Assembly (NCBI GenBank): GCA_000695325.1
Contig: AVPN01000024.1
Coordinates: 34,893 to 72,270 of the forward strand
Direction of reading: 5' to 3'
DNA from: Pleurobrachia bachei
Taxonomy: Eukaryota > Ctenophora > Tentaculata > Cydippida > Pleurobrachiidae
DNA: 37,378 nucleotides
Below are positions 12,601 to 21,600 of this stretch, one piece after another. The stretch's first letter is position 1, and each line of letters opens with the position of its first letter. The notes under the pieces were generated by a model that saw only the letters and a program-made list of their open reading frames with translations, did not search any database and had not been told where the DNA came from. The position numbers and the translations under genes are program-made.

Positions 12601-15600
12601 GGAACACCACATGCTACTCCGATTCCAATACACACAGATACCGACCCCGAAAAAGAAGAAGGTCAGGAGAAAGCCGCACAAAGGAAGCAACAAAGCCGGT
12701 AAAAAGAAGGACTTGATATTAAGATCCGTAATATGATTAAATATATAATACTAGACTACTTTAATATCTACTACCACCACAATGGGAGACTGGTCCAACA
12801 ATCATTGGATAGTTGGGAGCTTGGGAGTCCAACTTATCTATCATTGGTTGTTGAGTAAGGAGTGACTCTTACTCATTGGATATATAGTTGGGAGCTTGAG
12901 AGAGAGTTTTGTATCATATAACTCGTGAGTCGTGATGATGAAACAGTGACTTCGATATGTCTCGGATATATTGATGAGGGTTTCCTAGCTTGCTGACATT
13001 TCGTATCAACAACGTGTGAGAAAAGGAGGCGAGGAATAGTAGAATGTGTTAATAAGGAAAAGAAGATTGTCGTTGAAAGATGTTTGACGTATACTACGAG
13101 TCGTGAGAGGAATGAGTCTCATAAAACGAGACTATTCGCTGTTTAGATTCAGAAGCTACAGACGATTTCTCAGTCCAATTTGGTAGACGGGAGTGGCCAC
13201 TGGAAAAAAATTTAGCATCTTTCTGCAGCTTGCTGGGAGGAAGAATGCCAGCCCAGTTCAAGCCCTGGGGGGTCCTTCATGAGCTGTAATTTGTGCCTTG
13301 TGGTTGACACAATCTAGCCTCTATGTGTGAACGACTGAAGGAGGCGTGAGAGAGTGTGTTCTCTCTCACTTTAAACGAGTTCATTTACATTGCCTGAGTC
13401 TGTGGGAGCTATTTTGTGGTTGGTTCCTACACGACACGGAACTTACTGAAAAGTGCGTCTGTGTTTCAAGAGTGCTCAGAAAACAAGGCCTCAGTGATTT
13501 TGAGAGTGTTGGCGAATGACTTTAGGGTGCCCTTTCCCTCTCTCTCACAAACTTTAGGGGTGTGGATTTTAACCTGTCTGCGAAATGGGTTACCATAGTA
13601 ACCAATCAGCTAACCCTATTACTGAGCCATTACTGCACAGAGACTCACTCTCTCTAAAACGCATCATGGAAGTTAGAGGATCAATGGTGGAATCTTGACT
13701 CCCATAATCCTACGGCTAAAGAGCACCCGCTCTGCAGATCTCTCTCTTCTCTCTCTCCCCCCTCTCTCTCTCCCTCTTTCTCTATCTCTCTCTCTCTCCC
13801 TCTGAGGAGGGTGCGATGTTGTACAAAGAGCTGTTTGTGTCATTGGGCCAACTTCGAAAATGGGCCCGGAAAGAGGTTGTCACGAACATATATCTGTCAC
13901 TATGAGCGGTCGATCAGTAGATCAGATTTAGAGTTAAAGATATCGACTTGGATCTGATTTAGAGTCCAAGCTATCGATAATGCAGAGTTCGCTATATCAT
14001 TCGATCGTTACAACAGGATTGTAGCTCCCGAGGCTCCAAGAGATGCCCCTAATAACATATTGACACACCCTTCATCATGGCGCCTTGTTAAAACATAAAC
14101 GTATGACGCTGTATGGGGAGAAGGGAGAGAATGCAAGATCAAAAGACTCTTACAGAGCACGATACAATATATTATAAAGACTATCGTTTTCAATCAAACT
14201 AAGCTGATGGTGTAAGCATCTTATGTGAAGGGTTATATGAATTGGAATGTATTGAAGGATTCACACACAGTCCTGCACAAGTCACATGCACAGCTGTACT
14301 TCCACCCTGCAAACCCCTCACTGCATGCTATAAGAATGGTAGGGCAAGAGTAATAACCCACACCGTTTTGTTTGGCACTCAAGGCAAGAACACTCTCTCG
14401 ATATTGTGGAGTTTTGTATGAAGCACTTGCATTATATAGGGGGGCTTTACTTTCACATCACACATCATGTCACACATGCATTCTCACAGCAGCTCACAAT
14501 GTTGGGCGGGACTAGAGCCTGCTGTTTGAGAAGTGAAAGAGAGAAGGAGAAGGGGAAAGAAAGAGGGAAATGACGCCAACAGCAGGCTCTATACCACCAC
14601 CCAGCTCATAACACACAGCAAGTAAACGTTGTATGGAGGACAAACTGACGAAAGGAGTAAGCGGTGGCAGTACACAACCTATCGAGACCTCTGATCCTCT
14701 TTCGGCATACCTGTGAGAAGGGGAATTAAGGGATTAGGGTTTCAAACTAATTTTGATAAATTCAGAGACACGAGGTTTTCTTTGTAAAATGGATAATGGG
14801 CAGGCTGTTGCATTGAAGGAGACAATTGGTGGCAAATTGAGAATATTATGTGGGGTGCCGAATATAGTTGAAATTTTTAACCAAGGGACAGGCTAGAAGG
14901 CCGTGTACTAAGATATCCTTCGCGCCTTACATACTCTTAATCAAAATCAAGTTCCTGGTAATCTTAAGACTTGAACCTGAAAGCATTGAAAAGATGAAAT
15001 TTTTCTCTAATCAACGCAACCAAGATCAAGTCTTTATCTTATCAGGAACGGGAGATATGAACGAAAATATTTAGCACGCGCAAATCGAATTTCGTAAATA
15101 TGAGCGCACGCGCGGCCCCCTGTCCCCTGAATACTTATTTCAACTATAGAATGATTTGGATATATGTATGTGGGTGTGGGTACTATGTATGTATGTTCAA
15201 AGTTCTCGAACCTTCTAGCAGTCTTTGCCGAAAACGGAATGTTTCAGCGATATCTTTTACGTCATGAAGTGATACCAGTGCGGTCACTGATATAGCTACG
15301 TGACGTATTACCGCGAAGTACCTTCTATGGTGTTATACAAAAGCCCCAAATCTTATCTCTACAATATGTGTCTCAACCAGATTACATCACCCCCACCATG
15401 GTATACCGACTAGTGGGGCACGTTTACAGTAAAACGTGACAGTACTATGTGAGATTAAGTCGGGGTATTGTCTGCTTGTTACAATGTGACATGTATGTCG
15501 GTGTGTGACATGTGCCTGTGACATGTGTCGTTGTGTTTCTAGGTTTCAGCGTGTTTCACTTTTTCTACCCGATGACAGAACATGTGTACAATGCTACTCA

Positions 15601-18600
15601 GCTACTGCAGCAGCTGCATTCCATGGAATCCAGGGGTGTGCTGTGTTATGTAGAAAACATGTCAACAAATAAATCACACCGACGTGCAGCTATATGTGGA
15701 ATTTACTGGTACTATTGATTATCTGCTACCGATATATCATCTGATATTTAAAACTAGACCGCCAAACAGAGATCCAGAGAGATATCCATAACAAAAGCGA
15801 CGAAAGGCTGTACAACACCTTTCAGAATGATATGGGAAATGCCCAGGAAATTCCTGGGAAATGTGAAGATGTGGAAACTACACAACCCATGATTGACATG
15901 ACGGGTCATTCATGAGACAAACACACTTAGGTACCTCAATATTGTTGCATCTGTAGTTCATTGACCTCGTTTTGTAACACTCAAAACTGGCTTGTTCATC
16001 CTTGCTCATGGAACCTGTATCCTCGTAAAGTGTCACACCTTGGCTCAACGCAAGCACGCTGCATGGGAGGAGAGGAGAAGGTTAGTCTTAGGGCAAGCTA
16101 GGAGGAGAGGGTTAGATCTTGGTGAATGGGGAGGGGGTTCATGACTGGAGAGATATCATAGGATATAGCCATCTTTAGTCGAATATATATGTTAAATGAG
16201 TTTTCATAATGAATAAGGTCGCTCCGTTGAGCTGCACCTCCGGCTTCCCTAGTTCTCTTCCCATGTTCTCACTCCGGAATCTCACCTTCTCTCAGTCTCT
16301 TTCTATGGTATATAATATCTCTCTTCCTATATTGCTTCCTAGGTGCGATCCAGCAACAATCCCCCGAATAATCGATGATCATCATCGCAGGATATTTTAT
16401 ACGGGGGAGGGACTCCTAAGTAATCTGATCTCTCTCCAAGTCTATTTCTGTCTCACTCTCTGTCTCACGACATCTAATAAGAATCTTGTGCAGACCATCC
16501 CTTGGGATATAAAAGGAAGTTTTGTTTCTCAATAAAATATCGGAAACACTTTCCTAGAATGCAAGCTTAGGGATAGTTTTGCTGAGAAAGGACAGCTCAT
16601 AGCATGGATTATTTTGGATTTAGTGGTCATTGGTAGAAAATGTGAGAAAAGGGAGAGATATAAGAGAGAAAAAGACGAGAGAGAAAGATAGTGGAAAGGA
16701 TATCATGAGCAAGAAATTGATGCAACATTAGCTCCATGATATGGATGGGTAAGTGGATATAGGTGCCAGTGGGACTGCATTTTTGGGATTCAAAGAGAGC
16801 GGAGGGATCACCGTGATATCGATAGGTCTCTTAAAAATTAAATTGTTAACATGCAGTTCGCCCATAGGTGAATCAAAGTGATGTTTTTAATTTAGAAATA
16901 GAAAGAAAGAATCTCGATTTCATCTAGAGGTGAAGAAAAATAGAAATAGAGAGAAGTGCCCACCCAATATGAACTACTAGAATTACCCAAACAGTGGCAC
17001 AAGCTCCCAACTTTAAAGTTGTCTCCTTCCTTCTTTATCATAATCTCATTCTCTCTCCCCTCCCCCTCGAATTCTAACGAAATTTGGGTTTTTGTCGCAA
17101 TGCCAGGTGTTTGCTTCACATGTTTGAAAGACTGCCATATATCGGTTAGAAGCTCTACAGTCTAACTCGAGAAGTTCTAGACTCAGTTTAGTTCTAGACT
17201 CAGTTTAGGTCTAGACTCACTACTCAGTTTAGTTCTAGACTCCGCTTAGAGTGGTAATGCCGGCATGTTCCATTGCTTCGATGGCAAATAGTGAGGTGAT
17301 CGGAAAACGTGCAATTATTGGTTTTGGTAAAGGCCGTGAGCTCAGCTTGGAGGGTGTGAAATTCAATTTTCAGCCTAAACCTAATTTCCTACATGGACTT
17401 GAAACATTCTGCAGGGGCCTCGATTTAATTTAGCTATCCATACATAGCAAGAAGGTATTAAAATTCCTCACGGATCACACTCTATGGCCATTTTTTGATA
17501 CTTTTTGTGCGAAAAGGACCTTTAATGAAGGTCTAAATGTTCATTTGCAACATACCTCCTGTTTGACTGCTTTCCTCATTCGCCACCGGGTACACAACCT
17601 ATCGAGACCTCTGATCCTCTTTCGGCATACCTGCCAGGGAGTTATTAGGGGATTAGAGGTTTCAAACGAATTTCGATGAAATCAGAGACACACAGTAGTT
17701 CGAGGTTTTCTTGGTAAAATGGATAATGTCCCCTAGGCAGGGTGTTGCACAATGAAGGAGACAAACGACAAATTGAGAATATAATATGGGATGTCGAACA
17801 GAACGATTTGGATATGTGGGTGTGGGTACTGGATATGTGGGTGTGGGTACTGGGTATGTGGGTGTGGGTACTATGTATGTGCAAAGTTCTAGAACCTTCT
17901 TGTATAGTCTTTGCCGAACACGGAATGTTTCAGCGATATCTTTTACGTCATGAAGTGATACCAGTGCCGCGGTCACTGATAGCTACGTGACGTATTACCA
18001 CGACGTACCTTCTATGGTGTTATACAAAAGTCCCAAATCTTATCTCTACAATATGTCTCAACCAGATTACATCACCCGGGCCCTACCATGCAATGTTAGA
18101 CCGACTAGTGGCACGTTTACAGTAAAACGTGACAGTATAACAGTACCATGTGAGATATAGCCGGGGGATTGTCTGCTTGTGACATGTGTGTCGGTGTTTT
18201 ATAGGTGTGTGACATGTGTCTGTGACATGTCTTTATGTTTCTAGGTTTCAGTGTGTTTCACTTTTTCAACCCGATGACAGGCCATGTGTACAATGCTACT
18301 CAGCTACTACAACTGCATTCCACGAGGGGTGTGCTGTGTTATGTAGAAAACATGTCAACATCTAAATCACACCGACGTGCATCTATATGTGGAATCTACT
18401 GGTACTATTGATTATCTGCTACCGATATTATATATCGTCTGATATTTAAAACTAGACCGCCAAACGGACAATCCAGAGAGATATCCATAATAAAAGCGAC
18501 GAAAGGCTGTACAACACCTTTCAGAATGACTTGTGAAATATGAAAATATGGAAACTTCACAGTCCATTGTCATGACAGGTCATAAGACAAACACGATTCA

Positions 18601-21600
18601 CGAACCTCGATGTTGTTGCATCTGTAGTTCATAGATCTCGTCTTATAACACTCGAAACTGGCTTGTTCATCCTTGCTCATGGATCCTGTATCCTCGTAAA
18701 GTGTCACACCTTGGCTCAACGCAAGCACGCTGTGGAAGGGAGGAGTATTAGTTTTAGGGCAAGCACGCTGTGGAAGAGAGGAGAGGGTTAGACCTTGGTG
18801 AATGGAGGGATCATATTTCATGAAAGATATCGTATGATATCTAGACATCTTTAGTCGAATGTAGATGTTAAATGAGTTTTCATAATGAATAAGGTCGCTG
18901 GAGACAAAGACTGCACCTCCAACTTCCCTAGTTCTAACTCTCCCCTAGTTCTCTACCCATATTCTCACTTTAAAAATCCGAAATCTCACTTTCTCTCTTC
19001 CTAGGGACAGCATAATATCTCTCTGGGGTAATATTATATTGCTTCCTAGGTGCGATCCAGCAACAATCCCTTGAATAATCGATGATCATCATCGCAGGAT
19101 ATTTTATACGGGGGAGGGACTCCTAAGTAATCTGATCTCTCTCCAAGTCTATTTCTGTCTCACTCTCTGTCTCACGACATCTAATAAGAATCTTGTGCAG
19201 ACCATCCCTTGGGATATAAAAGGAAGTTTTGTTTCTCAATAAAATATCGGAAACACTTTCCTAGAATGCAAGCTTAGGGATAGTTTTGCTGAGAAAGGAC
19301 AGCTCATAGCATGGATTATTTTGGATTTAGTGGTCATTGGTAGAAAATGTGAGAAAAGGGAGAGATATAAGAGAGAAAAAGACGAGAGAGAAAGATAGTG
19401 GAAAGGATATCATGAGCAAGAAATTGATGCAACATTAGCTCCATGATATGGATGGGTAAGTGGATATAGGTGCCAGTGGGACTGCATTTTTGGGATTCAA
19501 AGAGAGCGGAGGGATCACCGTGATATCGATAGGTCTCTTAAAAATTAAATTGTTAACATGCAGTTCGCCCATAGGTGAATCAAAGTGATGTTTTTAATTT
19601 AGAAATAGAAAGAAAGAATCTCGATTTCATCTAGAGGTGAAGAAAAATAGAAATAGAGAGAAGTGCCCACCCAATATGAACTACTAGAATTACCCAAACA
19701 GTGGCACAAGCTCCCAACTTTAAAGTTGTCTCCTTCCTTCTTTATCATAATCTCATTCTCTCTCCCCTCCCCCTCGAATTCTAACGAAATTTGGGTTTTT
19801 GTCGCAATGCCAGGTGTTTGCTTCACATGTTTGAAAGACTGCCATATATCGGTTAGAAGCTCTACAGTCTAACTCGAGAAGTTCTAGACTCAGTTTAGTT
19901 CTAGACTCAGTTTAGGTCTAGACTCACTACTCAGTTTAGTTCTAGACTCCGCTTAGAGTGGTAATGCCGGCATGTTCCATTGCTTCGATGGCAAATAGTG
20001 AGGTGATCGGAAAACGTGCAATTATTGGTTTTGGTAAAGGCCGTGAGCTCAGCTTGGAGGGTGTGAAATTCAATTTTCAGCCTAAACCTAATTTCCTACA
20101 TGGACTTGAAACATTCTGCAGGGGCCTCGATTTAATTTAGCTATCCATACATAGCAAGGAGGTATTAAAATTCCTCACGGATCACACTCTATGGCCATTT
20201 TTTGATACTTTTTGTGCGAAAAGGACCTTTAATGAAGGTCTAAATCTCGTTTGTATAAACAATATAGAGACAATGACCAGACAGAATTATCTAGAGCAAT
20301 TTGAAAATCGACACGTACTGAATTCAATCATTTTCTGCGTCAGAAATCTGTCTTTGCCCCTCCAAGTTCATGTCTGCACCCCACCCCTGATTCAATTCCA
20401 GAGATAACAAAAAATGTTTCATATTTGGGTTCCTTTGGCATCGTTCTAGTGTTACTTGCAGTGCCAGGTACTAATAAAATGAACAATGAGGAATAAATAT
20501 GAAGAATAGTAATTCTACTCGACCATAATTCGCTTTGAATGCGAGGTAGGTAAATCCCGTTTGAGGTGACTAATTGAGGGGGATAATTACAAAAGATTTT
20601 GAGAGTTCGGGAATGCGTGACAGATTAATCCTGACTACTTCTTCCACGAAAGACGAATCGAAGGGGAAGGTCGAATTTGTCTCAAGTTTCATAAAGATGA
20701 AGCGACACATTTTGATTCAAAACCCACAGGTCTAAAAACTGTCTCTGGACAACCGGACAGATTGAGAGGTCATTTGATAGGATAAATCTAATTATCCGGC
20801 TAGACCAAGCATGGATACACGCTGCAAGGGGAATTACCTACCCCACCCCATAAGTTGGTATAATATTCAGACAATGCTGTACTTGTGGAAAAGAATAATC
20901 GATGATCATCATCGCAGGATATTTTATACGGGGGAGGGACTCCTAAGTAATCTGATCTCTCTCCAAGTCTATTTCTGTCTCACTCTCTGTCTCACGACAT
21001 CTAATAAGAATCTTGTGCAGACCATCCCTTGGGATATAAAAGGAAGTTTTGTTTCTCAATAAAATATCGGAAACACTTTCCTAGAATGCAAGCTTAGGGA
21101 TAGTTTTGCTGAGAAAGGACAGCTCATAGCATGGATTATTTTGGATTTAGTGGTCATTGGTAGAAAATGTGAGAAAAGGGAGAGATATAAGAGAGAAAAA
21201 GACGAGAGAGAAAGATAGTGGAAAGGATATCATGAGCAAGAAATTGATGCAACATTAGCTCCATGATATGGATGGGTAAGTGGATATAGGTGCCAGTGGG
21301 ACTGCATTTTTGGGATTCAAAGAGAGCGGAGGGATCACCGTGATATCGATAGGTCTCTTAAAAATTAAATTGTTAACATGCAGTTCGCCCATAGGTGAAT
21401 CAAAGTGATGTTTTTAATTTAGAAATAGAAAGAAAGAATCTCGATTTCATCTAGAGGTGAAGAAAAATAGAAATAGAGAGAAGTGCCCACCCAATATGAA
21501 CTACTAGAATTACCCAAACAGTGGCACAAGCTCCCAACTTTAAAGTTGTCTCCTTCCTTCTTTATCATAATCTCATTCTCTCTCCCCTCCCCCTCGAATT

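Larger units (their letters stand above)
14670..20245. repeat. segmental tandem duplication A (14670-17538) and B (17590-20245)
   Basis: Two direct copies of about 2.7-2.9 kb. Both begin at TACACAACCTATCGAGACCT. The first part (14670-16365 against 17590-19072) is clearly diverged, with many substitutions and indels. The second part (16366-17538 against 19073-20245, 1,173 bp) is almost identical; I saw one difference (AGCAAGAAGG against AGCAAGGAGG, near 17450). The copies carry the duplicated exons of the nested secreted gene. Confidence 0.9.

Noticed and set aside
14008-14193. Hydrophobic minus-strand frame that looks like a signal peptide followed by GTAAGA
   Set aside because: The first codon is TTG, not ATG, and no in-phase partner exon was found.
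16892-17433. Frames of 60-75 codons repeated at 19599-20140 and 21419-21960
   Set aside because: They recur only because the DNA block is repeated exactly; no homology, splice signals or codon-level constraint supports translation.
18235-18411. Plus-strand 58-aa frame MFLGFSVFHFFNPMTGHVYN..., with a related frame at about 15536-15718
   Set aside because: The two copies share the stop and differ by indels that are multiples of three, which hints at coding, but several changes replace amino acids, copy A has GTG where copy B has ATG, and there is no recognisable family.
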